Source: Chrysopilus asiliformis
Lineage: Eukaryota > Arthropoda > Insecta > Diptera > Rhagionidae
Direction: 5' to 3'
Assembly (NCBI GenBank): GCA_964034945.1
Contig: OZ035961.1
Span: 71,958,322 to 72,022,321, forward strand
Length of the DNA stretch: 64,000 bases
Numbering within the stretch: position 1 is the first letter of the stretch; each line of letters opens with the position of its first letter. Under the pieces are notes generated by a model. That model made no database searches and had not been told where the DNA came from. It saw only the letters and a list, made by a program, of their open reading frames with translations. Positions 10,512-22,010 of the stretch are shown here, piece by piece. The position numbers and the translations under genes are program-made.

Positions 10512-11076
10512 AGCCCGTAACAGATTGACCGGCAGTAGCAGTAGCAGTGGCAGCAAAATGTTCTGATTGGCTGAAATCCGACAACATGGCGACACATGCA
10601 GTGAAAATATTTTTGCTACTCGGTCATCTCAAAAGCCCGTAACAGATTGACCGGCAGTAGCAGTAGCAGCAAAATGTTCTGATTGGCTGAAATCCGACAA
10701 CATGGCGGCACATGCAGTGAAAATATTTTTGCTGCTCGGTCATCTCAAATCCTAATTTTGCTGCATGTGCACATGCAGCAAAATTTAGTGAGGTTAGGTT
10801 TTTCAAAAAAAGCGCCAAACGATATAAAAACATTTGAAAGCTAAAAGAAAAAATCTACTCAGTTTCTTTGAAGACTTAGTGTGTGCTTAATAAATTATAT
10901 TTTTGCAACATCATTAACAAAAAAACAATAAAACTGAATTTGATCTGAAATCTGAGACACTAGTAACCGAATGTCAAAATGTTGCTGCCACTGCATGTGA
11001 AATCCAATGTGTTTCAACGAACAGCATTTCTCTATTTACTGCTACTGCCACTGCTACTGCTACTGCCGATCAATCT
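10512..11076. mobile_element. Harbinger-like MITE, family F4, with internal duplication
   Basis: Starts AGCCCGTAACAGATTGACCG and the same start repeats at about 10633, so the first 120 bp are tandemly duplicated. The right terminal repeat is cut at GATCAATCT, where an F3 copy begins. TCTGATTGGCTGAAATCC occurs in both copies of the duplication. Full copy: 25246-25685. Confidence 0.8.
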
Positions 11077-11493
11077 CACCGCGTCTTGATTAACAATTTT
11101 TCATCCCGAGAAATATCTCACCGCAATGAGATTTTTTTGACAGCTGGGCCGAAAATCTCTTGAAATTTAGTACTCAAAATGCCGATGAAAAGAAAACACA
11201 TAGTCACCGCTCTCGCAATTAATGCAATACGTGAAATTGAAAAGGCTGAAACAGAAGAACAGACGAAAAGAAAAACCTCTTAATGTTATATATTCTCTTC
11301 CAAAGCTTTCTGTATCGTATTTTGTAAAAATTAGTTATTTTCGCAATTACTTGTCGGGGTGAAATTCCAAGAAATTTTGCTATTGCAAGATTTCAAGAAA
11401 TTTATCTCTGGGATTTATTCTCGCCGTCAACTCGAGCTCTGATTGGTCAATCAAAAATCTCTTCGATGAAAAATCCCAAATCAAGACGCGGTG
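11077..11493 (+). mobile_element. Harbinger-like MITE, family F3, copy 2
   Basis: Both F3 ends are present; TAA follows on the right (11494-11496) but the left target copy is missing because it abuts truncated F4. The interior carries small deletions relative to copy 1. Confidence 0.75.
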
Positions 11494-11501
11494 TAAGATT
11501 A

Positions 11502-11846
11502 GAAATAGACGATGCGATGGTCGGTACAATGGTCGGGCCGATTTGCTGTCGCAAGCGATAATTGTATAGTGTATGCGCACGAAATGACGGTTGGGCCCGA
11601 TATCGCACGGTCGTACGTCGCTGCAGTTGCATGCGGCAGATTGTATCGTTTGTGGTCTGCCATGCGACCGTCGATACGATACTATTTCACAACTGTGCTG
11701 TGTTGTTCGAGATATATTTTTTCTAGTAAAAACTAATTGTTCGATCAAAATCGCAAGTAAATCGTAACGTGTGTGTTATATACGACCGTCGGTCCGATAT
11801 CGGCCCAACACAAGTCGGTACGACCATCGCATCATCTATTTCTACC
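11502..11846. mobile_element. MITE with TTA flanks
   Basis: Inverted ends GAAATAGACGATGCGATGGT and ACCATCGCATCATCTATTTC, with TTA on both sides (11499-11501, 11847-11849). The right end has four extra bases relative to the left, so the exact boundary is uncertain. Confidence 0.6.
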
Positions 11847-12122
11847 TTAACACCCTGGTGTGGTTCATTTCTGTGTCCGATGCGTTACAAACGGCATACT
11901 AAATCTAATATAGTCCCATATGATATATCATATAGAGCAGTGGTTCCCAAAGTGGTCCCTACGGACCCCCAGGGGTCCCTGGGATCATCCAGGGGGTCCG
12001 TGGAAAATTAAAATTGATTTGGGGGTCCCTGAACAACGTCAGGGGGTCCGCGCAAGGTTTAATATAAAATAAAAAAAATTGTGACACATGTTTATTAATA
12101 TGGAAGTTAAAATAAATAACAG

Positions 12123-12311
12123 AAGCTGTTGATTGCTTTTCCGTCTTCCTATTTGGTAGAACGTAGATTCAGTGCCGTTATGAGCCTCACCACAAAAAAA
12201 AGAACCCGACTAGAAATTAGTACTCGTGGGGATTTGCGGTTGCTACTCACAAACATTGAGCCGAACATAAATACACTCATAACATCCCATCAGGTTCATT
12301 CAAGTCATTAA
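12123..12311 (+). pseudogene. hAT transposase, C-terminal dimerisation region
   Basis: The frame reads FPSSYLVERRFSAVMSLTTK followed by KRTRLEISTRGDLRLLLTNI and ends TSHQVHSSH-stop. This matches the hAT dimerisation tail of the ZBED5/SCAND3/FAM200 group (SYLVExxFSAV, RGDLRL.L). Everything upstream, including the BED finger and the DDE catalytic residues, is deleted, and the bases just before the fragment are in a different frame. Remnant only. Confidence 0.85.
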
Positions 12312-12495
12312 TTTTTTTTGTATTTTAAAACAAAAGTTATAATTTCAATAAATACTTCTTCAACAAAATGTTTAATTTATATTTTATTTTTACGTTACCA
12401 TTTACCATTCAAGACATCAAAGTTAAATTTGTAATTTTTCTATTAAACATTTATGTAGTTTTTCACCCAGGGTCCGTGGGCAAGTTTTGACTATG

Positions 12496-13476
12496 AACAT
12501 AACAAAAGCTATAATTGCCAATCTGGCAATCATTGGAGACCCGTATGGTGATATTCGTATTAAAATTCGAACAATTGTATGAAAATTCCTCTTTGAAGTA
12601 AAACTTTCCAATAAGATTTTTTAAAATTTATTCCAATCGGATTTTAATGTATGGGAGTTTTATGTAGAATCATATCATAAATAACTTTTGTTCTTGGACT
12701 TTTGTGATAAGATGCACCGTTTTTTAGATATTCACAAAAAACATTTTCGTTCGTATGGGGGGCATCCCCCTAATGGTCAATTTTTGCACATTAACGAACT
12801 TAGCCTCGCAGTTTACAGAAAACAGATCTGCGTAAAATTTCAAGTCTCTAGCTCAATCCGTGCGCCCGCAATCCGCGCCAAAAACGGACGAACGGACAGA
12901 CGGACGGACATGCAAAAATTAAATATTTTTGTCATTCTAAACACACTGGTGTAATTCATTTTTGTGTGCGATGACGGGATCTTGGCGTTACAAACGGTAA
13001 CCTCTGGAACCCAATGAACGCAACGCGAACGCAACTCCAACGCTGTGAACTGTCACGCAGCGCAACATTTCAGCGGCAGAGCCCAATGGCATCTCGTGAA
13101 GTAGTACAAGTGACATAATATAAAGTGATATAAAACTGGCAAAATTACAAAAATTGATAATTTTGAAGCGATAATTTGCTTTGTTTGTCTTTATCTTTGT
13201 CATTTGTCTGTTATTGCACTAAGCCTATCAATTTTTCCTCGAACAACATTTCCCCAACCTTACTTTATGAACTGTCAACGCAGAATTCTGCGGCAAAGTT
13301 AGAAGTTTGCAAACTTTTGCGTTGTAGTTGCGTTCACTGCGTTCACTGTGCTCACTTCAAATGATTTCTATGGAACAAACTTGTAAGTGACAGTTTCTGC
13401 GTTCGCGTTGCGTTCATTGGGCTCCAGGCATAAGGCAAAGTTAGTATACCCTTTGGTTTCACCGTACGGGTATAAA
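12496..13476 (-). mobile_element. DINE-1-like Helentron, family I, inside hAT
   Basis: Starts AACATAACAAAAGCTATAAT with the hairpin ATTGCC-AATCT-GGCAAT and ends ...CACCGTACGGGTATAAAAA. A short GGAC/GGACAGAC run is at 12890-12910. A MITE (13001-13430) is inserted near the right end. The flanking 27 bp (GGTCCGTGGGCAAGTTTTGA...) occur on both sides. Confidence 0.75.
13001..13430. mobile_element. Harbinger-like MITE inside Helentron
   Basis: Ends CTGGAACCCAATGAACGCAA and TTGCGTTCATTGGGCTCCAG flanked by TAA (12998-13000, 13431-13433). Other Helentron copies read ACGGTAAGGCAAAG without a break at this place, which is a direct empty-site check. Confidence 0.88.
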
Positions 13477-13565
13477 AAGGGGTCCGTGGGCAAGTTTTGA
13501 CTATGAAAAGGGGTCCGTGGGCCAAAAGAGTTTGGGAACCACTGATATAGAGTATAAAAATGGGT

Positions 13566-15700
13566 TAAAAAAAATAGAGCGTTTTGAAATTTAAAAAAAA
13601 AACACTTTTTGGGTGGTTGCCTGCTCCCCACTATAACTGAGCGAGTAAATTTTTCCTTTGTTTGAACAAATGGAGATTTGTCAGGCGTAAAAGAAAACAA
13701 AAACCTTTTTTAGATTATTTTTCTGTTTCTACATTTACCTTCTTGGTGCTGTGATCTTTTGCTGACTTATGCGCTGTGCTCTTTTAGATGTATTTCTGCT
13801 ATTTTAATTTTTCACTCAGTTTCTCTGTGTGTATGGTCACTGCCAAATGTGTTGGAGCGAAGCAAAACGACGAAAATTTACAGAACTAAACCGAATCGAA
13901 AAACGAAGTTCTAAAGATTTAGTGATTATCCCCTTTTGTTACGAACGTTTTCATCGATTCCAAAGGATTGAAAACAGGTCTCGTATCAACAATGCATGGT
14001 ATCGTTACATTCCGAATTTTAGTAAAACATTCAAACTTTCAATAAAACGCAAAGAATTTTTGCTTGGCTTTTGTTTGTTAGTGTTCGCGTTTAATAAGTG
14101 AAGGAACACAATTTAATGAGAACACACACGCAATTCATAAGCATATGAAAAACTGACGTTTCGTTTCTCCTTTCTTTAAACTAGTTATTTCGAGCTCTCC
14201 CCCTCTGGAAAAATATTGTGGAAAACCTGTTTATGCGCTACTTAGTTGACGAAGGTCGTTTTGCGACTCCAGTGCTATCATATGCTCAAAATCATTAAAT
14301 CCCGTTGAAAAGGATCTCCTCATAACTTAAAGTCCATTTCTCACTGACAACTAGCATTTTCCTCCGTTGAAGTTTTTGCCTCGCGGCCCACTTTGCCCTT
14401 TTCTATTCCAACAAAAGTAAAAACCCAACACACTTTTTACGATGTGTGCAAATCAATTTCTGGCTGCAGCGTTGCCTTTTTCTGTTCTGTACACTCTCTT
14501 TTTCACAAACACTCCCCACTCCCATCAGCAATTCAAGGTGACAAACGATTACTTGGCACTTTGTTTCTTTCTCTACAAAACGAATCGAACAAAAATGAAA
14601 ACCTCATCAAAACTCCCGTTAATAGGAAACTATTATACTCGGGAAGTTCGTATTCGAGTTTATATCATATACTATTAATTAAATCACTTGCATCTGGCCT
14701 CTGAAATCCAGAAGAGCTACTGTAGCTCTTAATCCCACACAAACGCAAATTTTCTTCGTCGCAGTTCAATTCGCTCGACTTTCCAAAAAATCCATAGCGC
14801 TTTTGGCAAATATTTTCTTTTTCGAATTTCCTGCGGCCTTCAAATTCTGATGTTTTCACGTAGCGAATAGTACCACAAGTATTGCGGGCAAAATAAAAAT
14901 CATTTGAAACGATTTTTCGTGTTTTTCCCGTCTTCACTGTTCTAAAATTATTCTTCACCAAAAAAACCATTTGAAAAACAAAATCAGCGGACTTTGTTTT
15001 TTTCTCTTTCTGAAGCTTTTGTTAACAAAATCGTTAAAGCACTTTTATTAACACTAATCACTGCTAAATGAGACTCACATATTTTGGTGAAAGTAACCAC
15101 GTTTAGACAAACTATAATTTTTTTAAATTAAAAAATTAAAGACACTTGCTTTTTTCGTCACCAAAAGAAATATGCCCTCGCAACACTTGCAGTAGACTCA
15201 AAACCGTCCCTCTTCTCACAAAGTCCAATTTTCTTCTGCAATCAGGTGGAAAGTTTTGTTCCAAAAGAAGTTTTTGCCTGAAATACTTCCATCCCCACTT
15301 TTCTCTCCTAACTAGATATTTTATTCAGCTACACATTATTCAGCGTACTGATTTTTGGTTTATAGATGTCTCCATTTTTAGGACTGCCACAAGAAAGCGT
15401 GCCTAATATTACCAAATCTCATGTGACCCACAAACGTTACAACGAGGCCCAATCAATTGAACCCAATTTCAATTTTTTGGTACCTTAGAGATGCGTTTTT
15501 TTAACCTTTTGTGCTACTTTTTGAATTATTACTAGAACGTTTTTTTTAAATAAATATAAAATAACCTTGAATATTTTACTAAACTTTGGTTGAATTTATT
15601 AAATGTTTTAAAAAGTTTGCACCGCAATTACTGATGTAGTTGAGCCTATCGAAGGCAGTAATATGATAGTGAAGAAGAATCTCAAGCAAAGACACTAAGG
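13566..15700. other. Long stretch without recognised features
   Basis: Moderately AT-rich, no tandem repeats, no clear terminal repeats. Several short frames (for example 13829-14101) have no recognisable motif. It may be old unique sequence. Confidence 0.4.
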
Positions 15701-15916
15701 GCGGTTTTCACAATGTCCGGTTAACATTTTAACCGGGACTTAACCTCCGGTTATTGAAAAACCCCTTTTCACAATCTATCAGTAAACTTCCCCTTAACTG
15801 GCAGTAAACTTAACTGAAAGAATTTCTGCCGATTAAGAACTTAACTGATAGATTCACATTTGGATTTGGTCGCAATAACGTGAATTGCAAAAAAAAAATC
15901 CAATTAAATCGAAGTT

Positions 15917-16100
15917 ATGACGAAAATATCTATGCAGATTATGCTAATGTGTGATGTTTCAAGTGATGAAAGTGAAATACAAGAAATTGTCATAAGAAAA
16001 GAAAGAAAAATAAGGAACCGAGTTGATTACTATGCGGAATATGATGAAGAAGAATTTATTTATCAAAAAATACGTTTTCTTTTGTATTTAATTTTTGTGA
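15917..16100 (+). pseudogene. Harbinger transposase N-terminal fragment (probable)
   Basis: ATG at 15917 opens a frame with an acidic start (DVSSDESEIQEIVI) and RNRVDYYAEYDEEEFIYQKI. The pattern NR-x-DYYxEYDEEEF resembles the stretch before the DDE core of HARBI1-like transposases, where the chain continues into an RFRLSK-type motif. Here the similarity ends at FIYQKIRFLLYL and a hydrophobic non-homologous tail follows, so the catalytic region is missing. Assignment rests on this short motif and on the neighbouring Myb/SANT fragment. Confidence 0.45.
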
Positions 16101-16215
16101 TTTTGCCGGTTTCAGTTGTTTTGGGGTCCAAGAAGACCTTGATGAACACTTCTGGAATTTTAAATATAAATTTATTTACATTATAAAATTTGGCTTATGT
16201 TTATTTTCCATTAAC

Positions 16216-16565
16216 TAACCCTATGTTTTAGTTTGTCACTTTCTTTTCCATTTTCATTTTCTTGATTTTCGGTGTCATCAACTTCAATTGTCAATACCGT
16301 ATCTCCAGACGCCTCTTCAATATTTGTCACATTTTCAAAATTATTGGTTTCGTCTTCTGATTGTTCCAAATATTCTTCATAATATGTTTCTTCGCAAGAA
16401 AAAAATTACTTACAATTATCCCTGTCATATTTACTGGCTAGTCCAGTTGCGGAGTAACCTAGCAAAGCACACACTCTTTCGGAAGTGCAGCTGACCTCCC
16501 TTATCTTTTTCCCTCCTCCAGTGGTATACACTTCCTTATTTTCTTCCGCCAACTCCTTTTTCGCA
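16216..16565 (-). pseudogene. Myb/SANT-like protein fragment (Harbinger accessory protein)
   Basis: Minus strand: KKELAEENKEVYTTGGGKKI, then REVSCTSERVCALLGYSATG and SKYDRDN, followed by GTAAGT, a good splice donor. After about 20 bp the coding-like sequence resumes with an acidic tail (SCEETYYEEYLEQSEDE...). The TTGGG turn is typical of Myb/SANT-like DNA-binding proteins encoded by PIF/Harbinger elements. A stop lies just upstream of the first residues, so the helix-turn-helix part is broken. Convergent with the transposase fragment at 15917. Confidence 0.5.
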
Positions 16566-16620
16566 TTTTTTTAAAATTTTCGTATTTCGTCGCCCCACAA
16601 TTATACTGACGTACATCCAA

Positions 16621-17203
16621 AAAAGCGAGTTTTGGGAAATCGACTTTAAAGTTTAAAGTGAGCTGAGAAAAAATTGGTCCGAAAAATGTATCCTCAAATT
16701 TCTCTTGGAGGTAGCCCTATTTATGAACATTATTTTGGCATTCTACTTAAAAGTGTGGTAGAACCAAAATCCTGATTTTAAGGACCTTTTGTGCAAAAAT
16801 ATCTTGCCGTATACGCCGGTTTTGTATCAGTTTTTAACAATTACGTTACGTACGTCAAAGTATTAGGCATATACAGCACAATAATAGTACTAAAAATGCA
16901 ATCACATTACCTTCCTCCCAGGATAATAAAATAACAATATCTCAAGTGAACACTCTTGGACAGAAAACTTGCATTATAATATTAGTTGTCGTAGCTGTTT
17001 TCTCAATTACAACGTCAGACTAGGTTCTATCTGACAGAACTGTCAGCTTTCTAAAACGTCTAATTTTTAATAGAGCGTTTTTATTTTATAATCGCCATAA
17101 ATATGAATTTTCGAGTTTAAAAACTGTATTATTTACGCTTCATTGAACTGTTAACTCTTCTTCTCAGGTAAATTTATAAAGGTCAGCTATAAAACATAAA
17201 AAG
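16621..17203. other. Unassigned AT-rich spacer
   Basis: No terminal repeat, reading frame or tandem repeat noticed. Confidence 0.4.
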
Positions 17204-18038
17204 TTGGGCGAAATTTTACTTTAGGGGCGCGGTTGACTAGGATTTTCATATTTTTTTCCTAGCTTTATGGGGTCAAATGGATTTAAAAAATAAAAAAAAA
17301 ATTAGTCGCTCGGCCATAGGGGGGAGCCGGGAGCCCCCCAAAATTTGTTCGAAAAAACTACAAACGGCTATGATTTGTTTGTTTTTTGACCGATTTTAAA
17401 CCTGTAAACGCCAAAAGGTGTCCCTCAAAGAGTTCTTTCCAAAAAGTTTTTGTTTGCCCCCACCCAATACAAAATACGCCTACGGCACTGAAAACAAAAA
17501 AATTCTCTAAAATGTATTTTTTTGGACTCAGGAGCTCTCAAAATGCATTTTGAGCCACTTTTGTATTTTTGGGGTCAGTGACCCCCCTAACCCCCACCCT
17601 CTGAAATGCGTTAATTTGACATTCAGAAGTCATACAAGGTATTTCTTTGGATTTAGGAACTCATAAAAAGCCGTTTTGGATGATTCGCTTCGCTACGCGG
17701 AACGCCCCAGCCATCGCCGCCCGCCGACATTTTAGAGAATTTTTTTGTTTTCAGTGCCGTAGGCGTATTTTGTATTGGGTGGGGGCAAACAAAAACTTTT
17801 TGGAAAGAACTCTTTGAGAGACACCTTTTGGCGTTTACAGTTTTAAAATCGGTCAAAAAACAAACAAATCATAGCCGTTTGTAGTTTTTGCGAACAAACT
17901 TTAGGGGGCTCCCGGCTCCCCCCTATGACCGAGCGACTAAATTTTTTTTTATTTTTTAAATCCATTTGACCCCATAAAACTAGGAAAAAAATATGAAGAT
18001 CCTAGTCAACCGCGCCCCTAAAGTAAACTTTAGCCAAA
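17204..18038. mobile_element. Foldback element with arms of about 290 bp
   Basis: Arms begin TTTACTTTAGGGGCGCGGTT and end with its complement; both include TCGGCCATAGGGGGGAGCCG-like sequence and AGTGCCGTAGGCGTATTTTG. A spacer near 17515-17730 separates them. Arm identity is high by eye. No coding capacity; no clear target duplication. Confidence 0.85.
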
Positions 18039-18063
18039 AGTTGTTTAATTGAATTTATATTTA

Positions 18064-18662
18064 AACATACCAAAAGCTATAATTGCCAATCTGGCAATTA
18101 TTGAAAACCCGTATGGTGATATTCGTATCAAAATTCGAACAGTTGTACCAAAATTCCACTTTGAAGTCAAACTTTCCAATAAGATTTTTTAAAATTTATT
18201 CCAATCGGATTTTGATGTATGGGAGTTTTATGTAGAATCATATGCTAAATAACTTTTGTTCTTGGACTTTTTCGATAAGATGCACCGTTTTCGAGATATT
18301 CGCAAAAATCATTTTCGTTCGTATGGGGGGTACCCCCCCTAATGGTCCATTTTTGCCCATTAACGAACTTAGCTTCGCATTTTACGAAAAACGGATCTGC
18401 GCAAATTTTCAAGTCTCTAGCTCAATCCGTGCGCCCGCAATCTGCGCCACAGACAGACGGACAGACAGACGGACAGACAGACGGACAGACAGACGGACAG
18501 ACAGACAGACGGACAGACGGACGGACATGCAGAAATTAATTATTTTTATCATTCTAAACACACTGGTGTAATTCATTTTTTTGTGTGATGACGGGATCTT
18601 AGCGTTACAAACGGTAAGGCAAATTTAATATACCCTTTGGTTTCACCATACGGGTATAAAAA
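18064..18662 (-). mobile_element. DINE-1-like Helentron, family I copy
   Basis: Read on the minus strand it starts TTTTTATACCCGTATGGTGA, with a hairpin (ATACCC...GGGTAT), then ACCGTTTGTAACGC, a GTCY tetranucleotide array (18450-18530), and ends with the hairpin ATTGCCAGATTGGCAAT plus ATAGCTTTTG. Drosophila DINE-1/INE-1 elements have the same order: TATACCC hairpin start, GTCY core, terminal hairpin. No target duplication is visible, as expected for Helentrons. Confidence 0.8.
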
Positions 18663-18793
18663 TAAAACTCCCAACTTTGTCAAAAAAATGATTTATTTTC
18701 AATAACAAAAACTTAATTTATTCAGTATTTAAAAAAAATGAAATAAAACAAAGTAATCACATAAACCTCTTCAAGAGTTAACATTATTTAAAA

Positions 18794-19182
18794 AACATAA
18801 CAAAAGCTATAATTGCCAATCTGGCAATCATTGAAGACCCGTATGGTGATATTCGTATCAAAATTCGAACAGTTGTACCAAAATTCCACTTTGAAGTCAA
18901 ACTTTCCAATAAGAATTTTTAAAATTTATTCCAATCGGATTTTGATGTATGGGAGTTTTATGTAGAATCATATCCTAAATAACTTTTGTTCTTGGACTTT
19001 TTTGATAAGATGCACCGTTTTTGAGATATTCACAAAAACCGTTTTCGTTCGTATGGGGGGTACCCCCCCTAATAGTCCATTTTTGCCCATTAACGAACTT
19101 AGCCTCGCACTTTACGAAAAACGGATCCACGCAAAATTTCAAGTCTCTAGCTCAATCCGTGCGCCCGCAATCCGCGCCACAG

Positions 19183-19248
<66 letters not shown>

Positions 19249-19392
19249 GGACGGACATGCTAAATTCGACTTTTTTCATCATTCTAAACACACTGGTGTA
19301 ATTCCTTTTTTTGTGCGATGACGGGATCTTGGCGTTACAAACGGTAAGGCAAAGTTAATATACCCTTTGGTTTCACCATACGGGTATAAAAA
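18794..19392 (-). mobile_element. DINE-1-like Helentron, family I copy
   Basis: Full-length copy, same ends as 18064-18662; the GTCY array (19183-19250) is longer and differently ordered. Sits 130 bp from the previous copy in the same orientation. The open frames across the GACA array are repeat artefacts. Confidence 0.8.
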
Positions 19393-19499
19393 TGATACAC
19401 TCAGTCTTTTTTTTCCTTAAGACTATAGTTTTAATATTATGTTCTATCATAGTAAGAAAATATAGTTTAATTTTTAGCTTAAGTCATATTTAAAAAATA

Positions 19500-19673
19500 T
19501 ACAGTGAGTGCAAAAAGTCAGCGTACAGTGACGATTTTTGAATAAAATACTAAATATAGCAAACACTGTATTTATATTTCAAATTCTGGTTACAAGATTT
19601 TGTTGCCTGGACAATTCTTTACAGATCTGTAAAAAAAATAATGATTTATTACTTAAATTTATTACTTTAACTA
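19500..19673. mobile_element. Tc1-like terminal fragment
   Basis: TACAGTGAGTGCAAAAAGTC followed by AGCGTACAGTGAC resembles Tc1/Tc3 ends (TACAGTG...CAAAA) with TA at the edge. The element is cut off by the Helentron starting at 19674. Confidence 0.5.
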
Positions 19674-20248
19674 AACATAACAAAAGCTATAATTGCCAAT
19701 CTGGCAATCATTGGAGACCCGTATGGTGATATTCGTATCAAAATTCGAACAGTTATACCAAAATTCCCCTTTGAAGTCAAACTTTCCAATAAGATTTTTT
19801 AAAATTTATTCCAATCGGATTTTGATGTATGGGAGTTTTATGTAGAATCATATCCTAAATAACTTTTGTTCTTCCACTTTTTTGATAAGATGTACCGTTT
19901 TTGAGATATTCGGAAAAAACGTTTTCGTTCGTATGGGGGGTACCCCCCCTAATGGTCCATTTTTGCCCACTAACGAACTTAGCCTCACATTTTACGAAAA
20001 ACGAATCTGCGCAAAATTTCAAGTCTCTAGCTCAATCCGTGCGCCCGCAATCCGCGCCACAGACGGACAGACAGACAGACGGACAGACAGACAGACAGAC
20101 GGACGGACGGACATGCTAAATTCAACTTTTTTCATCATTCTAAACACACTGGTGTAATTCATTTTTGTGTGCGATGACGAGATCTTGGCGTTACAAACGG
20201 TAAGGCAAAGTTAATATACCCTTTGGTTTCACCATACGGGTATAAAAA
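19674..20248 (-). mobile_element. DINE-1-like Helentron, family I copy
   Basis: Complete ends as at 18064; GTCY array 20060-20112. Lies between two Tc1-like pieces. Confidence 0.8.
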
Positions 20249-20261
20249 TATGCTTTTTTCA

Positions 20262-20930
20262 GAGCGCAAAAAGTCACCGTACAGCTATTAAAACAACCAA
20301 TAAATATGGGCTAATTTACCGTTAGTATTTGGTTGGGTATCCATTAGATCGAATTACTGCTTGAAGTTGCCTGGGCATCGATTCTACCAACTTCCGGGTC
20401 ACTTCCAGGGTTATTTTTGCCCAATTCTTCTTGCAACACCGCCTTAAGCGTTTTCTCGCTAGTAATAGTGTGGCTGCGGATTTTCTTGTCAAGCAAGTCC
20501 CATAGATATTCGAAGGGGTTTATATCAGGAGAATGGGCTGGCGTTTAGAAATATTTGGGAGTGTTGTAGAGCAGCCATAAGCGTGTATTGAGTGATCTAT
20601 GCTTCAAATCGTTATCTTGCATAAACACAAACTTGTCCTTAGTCCCATTTCTGCAGCGCTAGCATGTAAATTTTGTTTTTATTTGTCAATATACACATAC
20701 TGGCCCATAACCTCATCAATAAAATGCAGCCTACCCACCCCCCGCCCCGCTCATGCCGCCCCATACCCTGACTCCATACTTGAGGTTTTCCTTTTGAAAC
20801 TCCATATTCTTTTTACGCCACAAAATTGGCCTTTCTTCCGATTGGAAAATGTTAAACTTACTCTCGTCAGTAAATATTAGTAATTCAGGCAAAAGGAGGG
20901 CACATAAATTATTAATGTGATTTTTATACC
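20262..20930 (-). pseudogene. Tc1-like (DD34E) transposase remnant
   Basis: Minus strand reads FTDESKFNIFQSEERPILWR with the first catalytic Asp, GVRVWGGMSG, MQDNDLKHRS with the second Asp, and AHSPDINPFEYLWDLLDKKI with the Glu; Asp to Glu spacing is 34 residues, the Tc1 signature. At least one in-frame stop (just before TPAHSPD) and a frameshift after the WGG motif inactivate it. The 5' part is removed by the Helentron at 20921. The left edge AGCGCAAAAAGTCACCGTAC is a Tc1-like terminal repeat related to 19500. Confidence 0.85.
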
Positions 20931-21063
20931 CGTATGGTGAAACCAAAGGGTATATTAACTTTGCCTTACCGTTTGTAACGCTAAGATCCCGTCATCGCAC
21001 AAAAAAATGAATTACACCAGTGTGTTTAGAATGATAAAAAAAGTTGAATTTAGCATGTCCGTC

Positions 21064-21098
<35 letters not shown>

Positions 21099-21526
21099 CT
21101 GTCTGTCTGTCCGTCTGTCTGTCTGTCCGTCTGTCTGTCTGTGGCGCGGATTGCGGGCGCACGGGTTGAGCTAGAGACTTGAAAGTTTGCATAGATCCGT
21201 TTTTCGTAAAATGTGAGGCTAAGTTCGTTAATGGGCAAAAATGGACCATTAGGGGGGTACCCCCCATACGAACGAAATCGTTTTTTGTAAATATCGCAAA
21301 AACGGTGCATCTCATCAAAAAAGTCCAAGAACAAAAGTTATTTAGGATATGATTCTACATAAAACTTCCATACATCAAAATCCGATTGGAATAAATTTTA
21401 AAAAATCTTATTGGAAAGTTTGACTTCAAAGTGGAATTTTGGTATAACTGTTCGAATTTTGATACGAATATCACCATACGGGTCTCCAATGATTGCCAGA
21501 TTGGCAATTATAGCTTTTGTTATGTT
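20921..21526 (+). mobile_element. DINE-1-like Helentron, family I copy, inverted
   Basis: Opposite orientation to the three previous copies: TTTTTATACCCGTATGGTGA at the left, GTCY array 21060-21140, hairpin ATTGCCAGATTGGCAAT and TAGCTTTTGTTATG at the right. It truncates the Tc1 pseudogene. Confidence 0.82.
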
Positions 21527-22010
21527 TAAATTTAAGTTAAATATAAAGGCTTAAGAAAATTCCCCTGGTTTGAATTGTTATTTTCTTTTTTAAAGATATG
21601 TGAGTGAAATATGTCATGTGGTAAGAGTTCAAGAAATACGCAAGAAATCGACTGATTTCCGTTTATCAGGTAAAAAGTACCCAGTCCCACAATTTTATTT
21701 TTAATGCCAATATTTATATTACACATAATATACTCGAGAATGATGCCGGAATAACAAATCTATAATATTTTACGGTTAAACCCAAAAAACAGAGCCTTTA
21801 GTTCCAAAAAAGCCCAAAAATTGCTTGTTTCGCTTCATTTTGCCAGGGGTGTAATATATCAACTGAAACAACTTTTGGTATTACAAACACTGATTGTGTC
21901 AAAGGAATATGTTCTAAATCTGATGCCAACAATAAATGGTAGCAAATCGCTGTAGAATTAATACAGTTTTGGGTCCTCTGGAGCGTCCTTGCCATAAATA
22001 TCTGAATGGT
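21527..22010. other. Unassigned sequence left of the hAT
   Basis: A minus frame ending near 21798 gives no recognisable motif. No repeats noticed. Confidence 0.35.

Larger units (their letters stand above)
11938..13544 (+). mobile_element. hAT element, ZBED-type ends, 8-bp duplication
   Basis: CAGTGGTTCCCAAAGTGGTC and GTTTGGGAACCACTG form the ends, flanked by ATATAGAG on each side (11930-11937, 13545-13552). It carries a C-terminal transposase fragment and a nested Helentron, which itself holds a MITE. The outer flanks (11850-11929 and 13553-13565) look like an old DINE-type Helentron, so the hAT landed in one. Confidence 0.92.
15701..16620. mobile_element. Decayed PIF/Harbinger element
   Basis: Left end candidate AGGGCGGTTTTCACAATGTC followed by a CCGGTTAA-rich stretch. 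Inside are a transposase-like start on + and a Myb/SANT-like fragment on -, the two-gene layout of Harbinger transposons. No right terminal repeat found. Confidence 0.5.

Noticed and set aside
13829..14101. 90-codon frame, basic protein
   Set aside because: No motif, no splice signals, no neighbouring coding evidence; likely chance in AT-rich DNA.
17653..17856. 67-codon frame across the spacer and arm of the foldback element
   Set aside because: Lies inside inverted repeat arms; no independent support.
18242..21334. Several open frames of 65-110 codons across the GACA/GTCT arrays
   Set aside because: They are Helentron copies; the frames stay open because of the tetranucleotide repeat and are present on either strand in different copies.
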